Positions 32,874 to 43,238 of a stretch of DNA of 64,000 nt are shown here, one piece after another. The position numbers and the translations under genes were made by a program. The notes under the pieces were generated by a model. The model searched no databases. It was not told where the DNA came from and was given only the letters and a program-made list of their open reading frames with translations. This stretch comes from JBAXTE01 sp963556065 (GTDB taxonomy: Bacteria > Bacteroidota > Bacteroidia > Bacteroidales > WCHB1-69). The stretch spans positions 186,001-250,000 of the forward strand of contig CAUVYH020000013.1 of assembly GCA_963556065.3 (NCBI GenBank). Direction: 5' to 3'. Numbering within the stretch: the first letter of the stretch is position 1; every line of letters starts with the position of its first letter.

Positions 32874-33768
32874 ATGTTTTTTTCTTCCGTTTACTTTTAA
32901 TCTTCACGGAGCTTTTCTTGTTACTCCTATTATTAAACGGATCTGTGGACACACTTCCATTATGCCTTCGATCGTGGTATGAAGCGCTTGAATTATCTCT
33001 TTGAGCATCAAAGTTATGATTTGATTTTCTCGACCAGATACTGCCCCCCCGGGGTAAATCAAACCGGTATATAATTCCAACGGATAAGAATCCAAAACCC
33101 TCGAATGATCGTTTGTTAGAAACAATTGCATCGAGCCAGTCGGTACCTACATATCTAATAGAAGATTCGGCATTTACAACCCAATGATTTCCTATTTTAT
33201 AATTAACGCCCAACCCAAAAGGGATAGAAAATGTTGAGTTATATTTATTCAAATTATATTTTACAGGATCATTAGGAGAAGTATCTATAATTGAGTCGTT
33301 AACAACAGAACTGCTTAATGTTGAACGATAACGAGTCAATCCCAAGCCCGCAAATCCGTAAAAATCCCAACTTGATTTGGTCGCCCAATCAAAAAGATCA
33401 ATAAAATCCACATTAAAAATAAGTGAATAGTCTTGTACCGTACTATTCATAAATTGTTTTTCCGCAATGGTGTGGCTTGTTATAGAACCGAATAACAACT
33501 GGCCTCGAAGAGAATAAACCGGAGATATGTTTTTACCGGCAGAGACACCCCACATAATTTTCCGATCTTGATAAAATCCGCTTTGAAAAGGTCCTCCCGG
33601 CAAAATATGATTATCATTATCGGTTACATCTCCCCAAAGTGAAGTCATTCCAAAATGTCCCCCGATAAACCAATCTTCATAAGATCTGTTAAGCTGTCCA
33701 TAACCATTTGTTTTCAGCAAAAACAAACCGAATAGTAAAAATATGATTTTTTTAATTTTATACAGCAT
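32857..33768 (-). CDS. Exported outer-membrane beta-barrel protein with basic tail
   Basis: This 303-residue protein has a signal peptide (IIFLLFGLFLLKTNGYG). A barrel-like core of about 230 residues follows (WFIGGHFGMTSLWGDV, WGVSAGKNISPVYSLRGQLLFG, DFYGFAGLGLTRYRS, FSIPFGLGVNYKIG, FGFLSVGIIYRFDLPRGG). The last 65 residues are polar and strongly basic, ending KKSSVKIKSKRKKKTFKTPK. The N-terminal part resembles Bacteroidota DUF6089/PorG-like barrel proteins, but I cannot assign it. The basic tail might bind lipopolysaccharide or peptidoglycan; that is a guess. Confidence 0.7.
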   Translation of the reverse strand: MLYKIKKIIFLLFGLFLLKTNGYGQLNRSYEDWFIGGHFGMTSLWGDVTDNDNHILPGGPFQSGFYQDRKIMWGVSAGKNISPVYSLRGQLLFGSITSHTIAEKQFMNSTVQDYSLIFNVDFIDLFDWATKSSWDFYGFAGLGLTRYRSTLSSSVVNDSIIDTSPNDPVKYNLNKYNSTFSIPFGLGVNYKIGNHWVVNAESSIRYVGTDWLDAIVSNKRSFEGFGFLSVGIIYRFDLPRGGSIWSRKSNHNFDAQRDNSSASYHDRRHNGSVSTDPFNNRSNKKSSVKIKSKRKKKTFKTPK

Positions 33769-33837
33769 TGGGCGATGATGACATTAATATTGATGTTACT
33801 GCATGCAAAAGTAATAAAATTATGAGCTAGTCCTTTC

Positions 33838-34563
33838 TTACTTCTTAATATTTATAATCATTCCATCATTTACAAACGGAATCACCGGAGTAGTATCAGC
33901 CGTTAAACAATAAGGAATACTATCATCGAGTCCAAGCTTTGCCAACCGGTGACGATGAATGCATTTATCTATATATCCGGAAAGATCATTTTTTGCAAGG
34001 CTCCACAAATCGACCGCCGCAGTAGAAGAATCGCAAACATTCTGATAGTGATTATTTTCCATTAATCTCTCACAATATGCACCGGCAACAACGGCATCTT
34101 CAAGGCTAAATTTCTGTTTCCAACCTGAGCAAACAATTACAACATTTTCAGATGCAGTAAATATATAGTTGGTCAATGTAGTTATATTGGTAAGTGCTGC
34201 AACAAAAATCGAGGTTTCTTCCTGTTCTTTTATTAAATTAATTGCTCTGGTTCCATTGGTAGTGCTGTAGGCAATGGTTGTCCCCTTTAACTTCTCATCA
34301 AGAAATTGCATAGGGGAATTTCCCATATCTGCAAAATCCAACTTAAGGCCTTCGCGTTCGGAAGCAATTAAGTAACCCATCTTTTTCAATCGTTTGAGTT
34401 CTTCAATTTCTGAAACGGGAATAATGGCTTTCACCCCACTGGCTAATGCAGCGCATATTGAAGTGGAAGCCCTCAACACATCAATCATGATGGTGATATG
34501 TTTTCCGTTCGTGTGCTTTTGGAGATATAATTCAGGAGTAAAACAAACTTCTAAGGTTGGCAT
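33838..34563 (-). CDS. comB: 2-phosphosulfolactate phosphatase family protein
   Basis: The 241-residue protein matches the ComB family, which removes phosphate from 2-phosphosulfolactate. Family motifs are MIDVLRASTSICAAL near residue 25, SEREGLKLDFADMGNSP, YSTTNGTRAI (about 99-108), VIVCSGWKQKFSLEDAVVAGA and the C-terminal IPYCLTADTTPVIPFV. Archaeal ComB serves coenzyme M synthesis; bacterial homologues occur without that pathway and may make sulfolactate or act on another phosphoester. No comA or comC gene is nearby. Confidence 0.9.
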   Translation of the reverse strand: MPTLEVCFTPELYLQKHTNGKHITIMIDVLRASTSICAALASGVKAIIPVSEIEELKRLKKMGYLIASEREGLKLDFADMGNSPMQFLDEKLKGTTIAYSTTNGTRAINLIKEQEETSIFVAALTNITTLTNYIFTASENVVIVCSGWKQKFSLEDAVVAGAYCERLMENNHYQNVCDSSTAAVDLWSLAKNDLSGYIDKCIHRHRLAKLGLDDSIPYCLTADTTPVIPFVNDGMIINIKK

Positions 34564-34668
34564 AGATATAATTTAGATGATTAAACAACAAAAACTGTCC
34601 GAAAATAACTGATTAATTTGTTGCTTTCAGACAGTTAATTTTAAGCATTTTATTTGCTGGTTAGCTAT

Positions 34669-35760
34669 TTATCCTTTATAAAAGGGAAATTTTACAACAA
34701 CAGCTTTCAATGATTTTTCACGAATTTTAATGTAAATTTCCGAGCCCACTTTTGAATATTCAGGCTTCACATATCCCATTCCAATGGCTTTTTTTACAGA
34801 AGGGCCTTGCGTTCCTGAAGTAACAACACCAATATGGTTTCCATCAGCATCACAAATTTCATACTCGTGACGAGGAATTCCTTTGTCTATCATCTCAAAG
34901 CCCACAAGTTTGCGGGTTACACCGTTTTGTTTCTGAGCCAAGTGAATTTCTTTGTCAATATGATTTTTTTCCGGCGTAAATTTGGTAATCCATCCTAAAC
35001 CGGCTTCAATCGGCGAAGTGGTATCGTCGATATCGTTGCCGTATAAGCAAAATCCCATTTCGAGGCGGAGCGTATCGCGTGCGCCAAGCCCAATTGGCTT
35101 TATTCCAAATTCTTTGCCCGCTTCAAAAACAGCTTTCCATATTTTTTCAGCTTCGTTGTTTGGGAAATATATTTCGCATCCGCCCGATCCTGTGTAACCA
35201 GTTGTTGAAAACAAAACATTTGGCACCCCTGCAAATGTAATTGTTTGGTGTGTATAGTATTCCATATCCACAACATTTGCAGCGGTTAATTTTTGCATTG
35301 CCTTTAATGCCAATGGACCCTGAATTGCCAACTGCGAAATTTCATCGGAAACATTCTTGATATCGGCACCAAACTTTTCATTTTGTTTTTGAATCCAAGC
35401 CCAATCTTTATCAATATTGGCTGCATTAATTACCAATAAGTAAACCTCCTCACTTATGCGATATACAAGCAAATCGTCAACGATTCCGCCTTTTCCATTT
35501 GGAAAACACGAATATTGAATTTTACCATCGAAAAGTACTGCTACGTCATTAGATGTAATATGCTGAACAAGTTCAAAAGCCTTAGGTCCTTTAACATAAA
35601 CTTCTCCCATGTGCGAAACGTCGAATACGCCGACTTTAGTTCTAACTTGCTCATGTTCAACAAGTAATCCTTCATATTGAACGGGCATATAATAACCTGC
35701 AAATGGAACCATCTTTGCTCCAAGCGATTCATGAATTTTTGTAAAAGCAGTTGTTTTCAT
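34669..35760 (-). CDS. gcvT: Glycine cleavage T protein (aminomethyltransferase)
   Basis: It transfers the methylene group from the H-protein aminomethyl arm to tetrahydrofolate. The start is set at 35760 (MKTTAFTKIH): an upstream ATG at 35799 lies on a probable -7 box. The result is 363 residues, normal length. Motifs are VPFAGYYMPVQYEG, GVFDVSHMGEV, ITSNDV, YTGSGGCEIYFP, PIGLGARDTLRLEMGFCLYGND and GVVTSGTQGPSVKKAIGMGYV. Other gcv genes are not in the window. Confidence 0.96.
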   Translation of the reverse strand: MKTTAFTKIHESLGAKMVPFAGYYMPVQYEGLLVEHEQVRTKVGVFDVSHMGEVYVKGPKAFELVQHITSNDVAVLFDGKIQYSCFPNGKGGIVDDLLVYRISEEVYLLVINAANIDKDWAWIQKQNEKFGADIKNVSDEISQLAIQGPLALKAMQKLTAANVVDMEYYTHQTITFAGVPNVLFSTTGYTGSGGCEIYFPNNEAEKIWKAVFEAGKEFGIKPIGLGARDTLRLEMGFCLYGNDIDDTTSPIEAGLGWITKFTPEKNHIDKEIHLAQKQNGVTRKLVGFEMIDKGIPRHEYEICDADGNHIGVVTSGTQGPSVKKAIGMGYVKPEYSKVGSEIYIKIREKSLKAVVVKFPFYKG

Positions 35761-35796
35761 CTTTGTGTTATGATTTCTTATTATATTATTTTGAAG

Positions 35797-35804
35797 CAAA
35801 GGTA
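35797..35804 (-). promoter_or_regulatory. -7 box of gcvT (TACCTTTG)
   Basis: Minus strand TACCTTTG, about 37 nt before the chosen gcvT start. No clear TTTG -33 box. It supports the start at 35760 over the one at 35799. Confidence 0.45.
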
Positions 35805-35908
35805 TAAAATAAATTTGTTTATTTTTTTTTTTATATGTTAAAATAAATGGGGATTTGCTTAGCCATTATCAATTTCTATTTATTATTTAAAATTGCCTGT
35901 TTTTCTCC

Positions 35909-35939
35909 TTTCAAAATTGATAATGATTTCATAACTTTG
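35909..35939 (+). promoter_or_regulatory. Promoter of the nucleotide-sugar enzyme gene
   Basis: TTTC at 35909-35912, 19 nt, TAACTTTG at 35932-35939. The ATG follows at 36002. Confidence 0.55.
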
Positions 35940-36001
35940 CATTTTAATCTCTATTATAACATCATCAAGTAACAATGACTATTTATTTTATAAAGTAAAC
36001 A

Positions 36002-37891
36002 ATGAGAAATTATATTAAAGAAAATAATTTACCCGGTATTGTTGTTCTCATATTAGATTTATTTGTTGTCGCCGGAGCCTTGTTTTTTGCATTCTTACTT
36101 CGATTTAATTTTAAAATTCCTGCCGATCAGTTGGTTTCAATCCCCCGTATCCTGTTATGTGTTATCATTTGCCACTTAATCTCTTTTGGTGTTACTCAAA
36201 CTTACAAAAGTATTATCCGGTACACGGCAACTAAGGATATTTCAAGAATATTTTTAGCTAATGGCATCACCTCACTTTCTTTTATTCTTATTAATATTAT
36301 CAACTTTTATTTTATAGACCGGACTTTTTTTATCCCTTTCTCTATTATCATTCTGGAATTTATCATTTCCACTTTCGTGATCTGGTTCTACCGCATGGGA
36401 ATAAAGGTTGCCTATTTGGAATTCGTAAATCCGACACGGGAAAAACAAAATGTAATTATTTATGGAGCAGGAAACGCAGGTCTTAATTCAAAACGCGCAA
36501 TTGACAGAGATGCCGGTTTAAAATACAAAGTATTTGCTTTTGTTGACGACGATCCAAGCAAATCAGATAAGAAGCTGGAAGGTGTTTCGATCTATTTTTC
36601 TTCCAAACTGGAAGAAATTATGGCAAATAATACCATTGCTCACGTTATTATTGCCATTCAAAATATTCACCCCGACAAAAAGAAGGAGATCACCGAAAAA
36701 TGCCTATCTCATAATGTAAAAGTACTGATAGTTCCTCCCGTAAGCAGATGGATTAACGGAGAACTCAGTTTTAAGCAAATAAAAAAGATAAAAATAGAGG
36801 AGTTGCTGCAACGCGATGAAATAAAGCTCGATCCGGCTCTAATAATCCCGGAACTTGTTGGAAAAAACGTAATGATTACCGGTGCTGCAGGCTCTATCGG
36901 AAGCGAAATTGTTCGTCAAATCGCTGCATACAATTGCAAAAAAATAATTCTAGTTGATGTCGCTGAAACTCCATTGTTTTACCTGGAACTCGAAATCAAA
37001 GAAAAATTTATCGACCGCGACTTCGAAATTCATATTGTCGATATTACCAACAAGGAGCAGATGGAGAAGATTTTTTACGCTCAGGCTCCCGACGTAATAT
37101 ACCATGCGGCGGCGTATAAACATGTCCCCATGATGGAAAAAAATCCATCCGCTGCAATTCGCAACAATGTTTACGGGACAAAAATTCTTGCAGATTTATC
37201 GATGAAATTCGGAGTAAAAAAATTCGTGATGATCTCTACCGACAAAGCGGTAAATCCTACAAGTGTAATGGGAGCCTCAAAGCGAATTGCCGAAATATAT
37301 ATTCAATCGCTGAATCAACTAAACAAAACGGTTTTTATCACTACCCGTTTCGGTAATGTTCTAGGCTCAAACGGATCTGTAATTCCGGTATTCCGCAACC
37401 AAATTGAAAAAGGAGGACCCATTACGATCACACACATCGACATCACACGTTACTTTATGACCATCCCCGAGGCTTGCCAACTGGTACTTATCGCCGGTGC
37501 AATCGGAAAAGGAGGAGAAATATTTATCTTTGACATGGGCGAATCCGTTAAGATTATTGATTTAGCCAAGAAAATGATAGAACTGTCAGGCCTAACTCTG
37601 GGGAAAGATATTCAAATCAAATTTACCGGATTGCGCCCCGGAGAAAAACTATATGAAGAATTGCTTGCCACTAAAGAAAATACGCTTCCCACTTCGCATA
37701 ATAAAATCATGATTGCCCGTGTTCGCTTTTCGGAGTACAACGAAGTGAAACCTCAAATAGAAAAGCTATTATCACTAATTAATACCAATGATACAGAATT
37801 AGTGATGATGATGAAAAAAATCATTCCGGAATATTTAAGCAATAACTCCGAGTACGAATCGCTCGACATTCAACCTAACGTCGAAAAATAA
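36002..37891 (+). CDS. FlaA1/WbpM/CapD-type nucleotide-sugar 4,6-dehydratase or epimerase
   Basis: The 629-residue membrane enzyme modifies UDP-sugars for polysaccharide or glycan synthesis. Four membrane helices fill residues about 10-120. A first nucleotide-binding domain has IIYGAGNAGLNSKRAI (about 152), and the catalytic SDR domain has ITGAAGSIGSEIVRQI (about 292), IYHAAAYKHVPMME and DKAVNPTSVMGASKR (about 418). The usual Tyr of the triad is replaced by Met (VMGASK), as in the WbpM/FlaA1 group. TGLRPGEKLYEELL is the C-terminal signature. The substrate cannot be told from sequence. Its last base is the A of the helicase ATG. Confidence 0.93.
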   Translation: MRNYIKENNLPGIVVLILDLFVVAGALFFAFLLRFNFKIPADQLVSIPRILLCVIICHLISFGVTQTYKSIIRYTATKDISRIFLANGITSLSFILINIINFYFIDRTFFIPFSIIILEFIISTFVIWFYRMGIKVAYLEFVNPTREKQNVIIYGAGNAGLNSKRAIDRDAGLKYKVFAFVDDDPSKSDKKLEGVSIYFSSKLEEIMANNTIAHVIIAIQNIHPDKKKEITEKCLSHNVKVLIVPPVSRWINGELSFKQIKKIKIEELLQRDEIKLDPALIIPELVGKNVMITGAAGSIGSEIVRQIAAYNCKKIILVDVAETPLFYLELEIKEKFIDRDFEIHIVDITNKEQMEKIFYAQAPDVIYHAAAYKHVPMMEKNPSAAIRNNVYGTKILADLSMKFGVKKFVMISTDKAVNPTSVMGASKRIAEIYIQSLNQLNKTVFITTRFGNVLGSNGSVIPVFRNQIEKGGPITITHIDITRYFMTIPEACQLVLIAGAIGKGGEIFIFDMGESVKIIDLAKKMIELSGLTLGKDIQIKFTGLRPGEKLYEELLATKENTLPTSHNKIMIARVRFSEYNEVKPQIEKLLSLINTNDTELVMMMKKIIPEYLSNNSEYESLDIQPNVEK

Positions 37892-40851
37892 TGAAAAAGG
37901 ATTCTAAACTGATTTTTGTAATCTCCACTTCTACTTACATCGGTACTACCATTGAAGCATACATTGCAGAATCCAATTCATTAGGAAAATTCAACCTCAA
38001 TCCGCAAAAAGTAAACGCTAAAACCATTTCAGGCTATTCAGTCCCATTCACGGGACTGGAAATGGAAGTTCTTAAATTGATTTACAATTGTGAAGAGGAA
38101 GTGGTTGTAAAAAAGTTTTCGGTAAAAAAAATGAAAGTCACCGATTTCTTTAAAACAACTGATGAAAAAAAATTCAAAACACTAATTCGTCCGAATATTG
38201 AAGGATACCTGAACAAAGCGCTGTATTTGATCGCAATAAATCAAATTCCTCTTTACCTTATAAATAAATCGCACGACGAAATCAACGAAGTTCAGCTCAA
38301 TGTTCAACAAGCAGATGCTGAAGTACTTTTCAATTTTAAAAAACACCCCAAAGGCATTACCTATCGTTTAATGATTAATCTTAACGGCACCCCTATCCGA
38401 TTAGTTAATCAAAACATAACCTTTATCACACACAAACCTTGCTGGATTATTGTAAATCACACCTTGCTCCATTTCGACGAGGAAATTGATTCGTTTAAAC
38501 TACTCCCATTCACCCAGAAAGAAGTTGTGGAAATTCCAAGCAGTTCCGTCGATATCTATATTCAAAACTTTATTCAAAAAATTTTCAGAAAATTTGATAT
38601 TGAAGCCGAAGGCATTTCACTAATCGTTGAGCAACCGAAACCGAAAGCGATTATCAATCTCGACCGAGGGATCAACTCGCGTCCTGTTCTTGCACTATCA
38701 TTCGACTACAACGAGAACATAATGCTGATGTCGAAAAGCCAATCGGGAATTACCGAATGCTTAGTCGAAAATGGTAAATACACCCTTAAAAAGATAAAAC
38801 GAGATTTAAGTTTTGAGTATTCAATTGTAGATAAACTGCATGCGATCGGACTGAGAACATTCGAAAACGTTCACTTCTTTTATCCTGCCCCCGAAGAGCA
38901 ACCGAATGTTGATACGACAAATGAACTCATTAGTACACTTTGCCTAAATTACAACAAACTCACAAATTTAGGAATCGAAATACGGCAAAACATCCATCAA
39001 ATCAAATACTTTTTCGGACAAATAGAAACTAAAACCAAAGTGCTTGAGAATCAAGATTGGTTTGATGTGCACATCGAAGTGGTTTTTGGCAATTTTAAAA
39101 TTCCATTTGTAAAATTACGACAGAATATCCTGTTTAAAATTAAAGAGTTTGAACTCCCCGACGGATCAATAGCCATTATTCCCGAAGAGTGGTTCACCAA
39201 ATATGATGATTTAGCTCAACTTGGATCTGCATCTGAGGATTATCTTAAAATCAAAAAATATCACCTCAATGTTTTAAGTACCATCGACGAAAAGCAAAGC
39301 GAAAAATTAAACAATCAACTACTATTGCTAAATAATGACTCTTTCAATCCCAAGGTTCCTGTAAATCTAAAAACCACACTACGCCCCTACCAATATTTAG
39401 GTTTTAAGTGGTTAAAACAGTTGGAAGCATTTAACTTTAGCGGATGCCTGGCGGATGACATGGGACTTGGAAAAACTATTCAAGCCATTGCCGTCCTCCT
39501 TGAATCGCATAACAGGGGAAACGTAAATACCTTTTCCAATCCTGAGTTTGTTCAATCGAATGCTCAACAGCTCAACCTATTTAACAAAGCATCAAACGAA
39601 CCTGGAAAATTTGTTCAAGCATCATTAATTGTAGTTCCGCTAACTTTAATCTTCAACTGGCAACAAGAAATAGCCCGCTTTGCCCCTTCCCTTTTAGTCT
39701 ATACCCACACTGGATTATACCGGAGTCAGTCGGCATCGGTATTTCACCTTTACGACATCGTTCTTACTACCTATGGAATGGTTCGTAACGATATTGAAAT
39801 GTTTAAACAATATAATTTCAACTACGTAATTCTCGACGAAAGCCAAAATATCAGGAATCCTCAGTCAAAAGCATACCGAGCCGTTCGATCACTCAACAGT
39901 TCATACCGGACAATTCTTACCGGAACCCCAATTGAAAACTCTTTGGTTGACTTGTGGGCACAATTGAATTTTTTAAACCCCGGATTATTAGGTGGTTTAA
40001 AACAGTTCCGAAAAAATTACGTATTACCGATCGAAAAACAAAATAATGATGCCGTTCGCGACAAACTAAAAAAGATTCTAGCTCCATTCCTAATGCGCCG
40101 GACCAAAGATGAAGTGGCACCGGAATTACCGTCTCTAACGGAAGTTATTCATTATACAGAGATGACCGAAGAACAACAATCATATTACGAAACCATAAAA
40201 TCTTCGGTGCGTAACTCTATTCTATTTTCAATGACCAACAACGACCGAGGAAAATTAAACATTCTAATTTTAAAAGGGTTAATGCAATTGCGACTGGCTT
40301 CAATACACCCTAAACTACTCGACCATTCATATAATTTTATGTCGGGCAAACACCTCGAACTAAGGGAAATAATTGCCCAAATCTTGCAGGAAGGGCATAA
40401 AATATTAATTTTCAGTCAATTTGTAAGGCATTTAAAACTCGTGCTTGAGTTTCCTGAATTTAAAAATCAAAACGTTCTTATGTTCACAGGAATGACCCCT
40501 GATCATGAACGACAAGGAATCATAAATAAATTTCAAACCGATGAAAACTCGAACGTCTTGCTCATGACTTTAAAAGCCGGTGGTGTAGGATTAAACCTTA
40601 CTGCAGCCGACTACATTTTACTTATCGATCCGTGGTGGAATCCTGCTGCAGAAAGTCAAGCCATTGCCCGCGCCCATCGAATAGGACAAGACAAGAAAGT
40701 ATTTGCATACCGTTTTATAACAAAAGACTCTATTGAAGAAAAGATTTTGATATTACAACAGAAAAAACGTCTCCTTGCCAACGATTTCGTGCAGAATTCA
40801 AATCCGATATTTACCTTTAACGATCAAGATTTAATCGATTTGTTCGAATAA
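37891..40851 (+). CDS. SNF2-family DEAD/DEAH-like ATPase
   Basis: A 986-residue Swi2/Snf2 ATPase, translationally joined (TAATG) to the gene before it. The first 490 residues have no motif I can name. The motor has DDMGLGKTIQA (motif I, about 521), LDESQN (motif II, about 648), LTGTPIENSLVDLWAQLNFL (motif III region), and in the second lobe LIFSQF, GGVGLNLTAADYILLIDPWWNP and QAIARAHRIGQ (motif VI, about 927). Bacterial SNF2 enzymes of this type remodel DNA- or RNA-polymerase-bound complexes (compare RapA/HepA), but no partner is visible here. Confidence 0.93.
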   Translation: MKKDSKLIFVISTSTYIGTTIEAYIAESNSLGKFNLNPQKVNAKTISGYSVPFTGLEMEVLKLIYNCEEEVVVKKFSVKKMKVTDFFKTTDEKKFKTLIRPNIEGYLNKALYLIAINQIPLYLINKSHDEINEVQLNVQQADAEVLFNFKKHPKGITYRLMINLNGTPIRLVNQNITFITHKPCWIIVNHTLLHFDEEIDSFKLLPFTQKEVVEIPSSSVDIYIQNFIQKIFRKFDIEAEGISLIVEQPKPKAIINLDRGINSRPVLALSFDYNENIMLMSKSQSGITECLVENGKYTLKKIKRDLSFEYSIVDKLHAIGLRTFENVHFFYPAPEEQPNVDTTNELISTLCLNYNKLTNLGIEIRQNIHQIKYFFGQIETKTKVLENQDWFDVHIEVVFGNFKIPFVKLRQNILFKIKEFELPDGSIAIIPEEWFTKYDDLAQLGSASEDYLKIKKYHLNVLSTIDEKQSEKLNNQLLLLNNDSFNPKVPVNLKTTLRPYQYLGFKWLKQLEAFNFSGCLADDMGLGKTIQAIAVLLESHNRGNVNTFSNPEFVQSNAQQLNLFNKASNEPGKFVQASLIVVPLTLIFNWQQEIARFAPSLLVYTHTGLYRSQSASVFHLYDIVLTTYGMVRNDIEMFKQYNFNYVILDESQNIRNPQSKAYRAVRSLNSSYRTILTGTPIENSLVDLWAQLNFLNPGLLGGLKQFRKNYVLPIEKQNNDAVRDKLKKILAPFLMRRTKDEVAPELPSLTEVIHYTEMTEEQQSYYETIKSSVRNSILFSMTNNDRGKLNILILKGLMQLRLASIHPKLLDHSYNFMSGKHLELREIIAQILQEGHKILIFSQFVRHLKLVLEFPEFKNQNVLMFTGMTPDHERQGIINKFQTDENSNVLLMTLKAGGVGLNLTAADYILLIDPWWNPAAESQAIARAHRIGQDKKVFAYRFITKDSIEEKILILQQKKRLLANDFVQNSNPIFTFNDQDLIDLFE

Positions 40852-41531
40852 ACAATATTGCATTGATTTGCGACCCCAGCGCACGCACATTTTCGACGCT
40901 GTGCATTTATATTTTTTATTGGATATTCATGGAACTTTTGCCTGCACTTTCTAAAACACGCATGTGCTGGTTTTGAATGCATGCAGTTTTAGGCTACAAG
41001 AACCATCTCATCTCTTTATTTTATCATCAAAATAAAGTATGCATTTGTCGTTTTCCCGGAAAATAACGATTCCATTTCAAAAAAGTACTAAGAAATCAGG
41101 TTCCGTTCTGGCAAAACAGTCTTTAATAAGTTCGAAAATTATTATAAATAAACTATTAAGTTTCGGACTCAAAATATGCAATTTATTTATTTTAACTTAA
41201 AATATATATTTACTTTAATTTACTATTACCAAATCAAAGGCTCAATAGGTCACATAACAACATTCTATTTTAATATATTGTAAACACTCATATTTATTTG
41301 AATTATAATAGTTTTTTCAATGCAAACCCAATGTATTAACTTTTTATTACAACATAATAAGACTGATTCTAAATTATATGAAATCCGGAAAAATATTTTT
41401 AAAATAAAAAACCAGAATAAGAAACTCTTATATTTGTACCCGAAAAGTGGGAATTATGTAGCTATTTATGACATTAAATCATACGTAAAATATTCATTCA
41501 ATTAATATTAACTTAATAAATTATCACAATT
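40852..41531. other. Intergenic, about 680 nt, no convincing gene
   Basis: AT-rich sequence between the helicase and the hydrogenase operon. A 61-codon frame at 41320-41505 has no ribosome-binding site and a biased Asn/Lys/Ile composition, so I do not call it. The hydrogenase promoter should lie here but I cannot point to a good TAnnTTTG box. Confidence 0.5.
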
Positions 41532-42005
41532 ATGGTAGAAGTAGAAAACTTGATTAAACGACTTGTGAATATTTATGGCAGAGAACGTGAAAGTTTAATG
41601 CCAGTATTACAAGGTGTAATTGAACAAGAGAGAACTTTAAGTGAAGATTCGATCAAAATTATTGCACGGGAATTAAATTTATCGGCAGCTCAGGTATATG
41701 GAACTGCTACATTCTATTCTTTTTTGGATACAGAACCCAGAGGGAAGTACGTAATCCGGATTTGCAAATCGCTTACTTGCTGGATGAAAGGAAAAAACCA
41801 GATTATCAAAGCAATTGAGGACACTTTAAAAATTAAAATGGGAGAAACTACCAAGGATAAAAAATTCACCTTATTGGAAACCAACTGTCTGGGATGGTGT
41901 CATAAAGCACCGACCATTCTCATCAACGATGAAGTTTTTTCAGAGTTGAATGAAGAAAAGATAATCGAGATACTCGAAAGTTATTCAAAAAAAGGCACTT
42001 ACTAA
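41532..42005 (+). CDS. hydC: Trimeric [FeFe] hydrogenase gamma subunit (NuoE-like)
   Basis: This 157-residue thioredoxin-fold protein carries one [2Fe-2S] cluster and passes electrons between the NADH-binding subunit and the hydrogenase. The four Cys ligands are visible in ICKSLTCW (C-x4-C) and NCLGWCHKAP (C-x3-C). The helical N-terminus with ISARELNLSAAQVYGTATFYSF-like sequence (ARELNLSAAQVYGTATFY) is typical of NuoE. It is first in the operon; hydB follows after 22 nt. Confidence 0.93.
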   Translation: MVEVENLIKRLVNIYGRERESLMPVLQGVIEQERTLSEDSIKIIARELNLSAAQVYGTATFYSFLDTEPRGKYVIRICKSLTCWMKGKNQIIKAIEDTLKIKMGETTKDKKFTLLETNCLGWCHKAPTILINDEVFSELNEEKIIEILESYSKKGTY

Positions 42006-42027
42006 TAAATAAATAGGAGAGATTGAA

Positions 42028-43207
42028 ATGTCAGATAAAACCTTAAAAAGAGTTGATTTTATTTTTCAGGAAGACGACTATCGTGAAATCATAGCTCGCA
42101 CGTTTAAAAAAACAGATGATGAAATCATCAATGAAATGATTGATTCGGGGCTTAAAGGAAGAGGTGGTGCCGGGTTTCTTGACCGGATTGAAATGGAAAT
42201 TTGCCCGTGATGCGAAAGCAGAGGAAAAATATATCGTATGTAATGCAGATGAAGGCGAACCCGGCACATTTAAGGATCGCGAAATCATCGATAAGGTTTC
42301 TTTAAAAGTACTCACCGGTATGGCTATTGCAGCCAAAGTTACAGGTGCCCACAAAGGCTACATTTACCTTCGTGGCGAATATAAATTTTTAATTCCTAAA
42401 CTTCGCAGAGATTTAAAAGAATTTCATTCGATCATGCGCAGCATGAATTATGAATTTGAAGTGGACATCTTTATGGGTTCCGGAGCTTATGTATGCGGCG
42501 AAGAAACTGCACTACTGGAATCGATGGAAGGAAAACGCGGTGAACCGAGAAACAAACCGCCATTTCCTGTTTCAGCCGGATATTTGAACAGACCTACCGT
42601 TGTAAACAACGTTGAAACTTTAGCTTCTGCAGCAATTGTCTGTAAAATAGGAGCTGAGAAATACAAACAATTAGGAACAAAATCATCGCGAGGATCAAAA
42701 TTGTTCTCTATTTCTGGGGACACCCCTATTCCCGGCATTTATGAATTGGAATTAGGAATGTCGCTACAAGAATTTGTAGATGCTTTCGGCGATGGCGATA
42801 CTAAAGCCGTTCAAGTCGGTGGTGCATCCGGTTTCTGTGTTCCCCGTAAAAAATTCGCCAGCACAATTATTGGATATCAAGGTGATTTGGAAGGCGATTC
42901 GTTACCAACCGGGGGATCCATGATGCTATTTAACAGCTCACGTTCAATGTACAACTTGTTGCGCAATTATCTCGATTTCTTCGCAGAAGAATCATGTGGA
43001 CAATGCACACCTTGTCGTGTAGGCGTTCAACAATTAGTTCACGGTATTGAAGCCGTTAAAAAAGGAGACAAACACTCCTCTTATCTGGATTATCTCTTAA
43101 AATTAACGGATTCCATGAAGCTAACTGCAAAGTGCGGTCTTGGGCAATCGGTTGCAAACTCTTTTTCCTCTATCGTGGGAAATTTTAGAGAAGAGATGAT
43201 TTATTAA
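42028..43207 (+). CDS. hydB: Trimeric [FeFe] hydrogenase beta subunit (NuoF-like), one frame break
   Basis: This subunit binds FMN and NAD(H) and carries a [4Fe-4S] cluster. The frame from 42028 breaks within GRGGAGF-LTGLKWKF; removing one base of the T pair near 42178-42180 restores a 392-residue protein. Motifs are GRGGAGF (about residue 43), NADEGEPGTFKDREI, the NAD/FMN region GAYVCGEETALLESMEG, and the cluster ligands SCGQCTPCRVG (about 327). Compared with long HydB proteins it has no N-terminal [2Fe-2S] domain and no C-terminal 2x[4Fe-4S] ferredoxin domain. A good ribosome-binding site (AGGAGAG) precedes the ATG. Confidence 0.9.
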
Positions 43208-43238
43208 TTTTGGATGTAAAATATAAAAAACATATAAA

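Noticed and set aside
41320..41505. 61-codon frame before hydC
   Set aside because: No ribosome-binding site or -7 box, composition dominated by Asn, Lys, Ile and Tyr as expected from AT-rich spacer DNA, and no recognisable motif.
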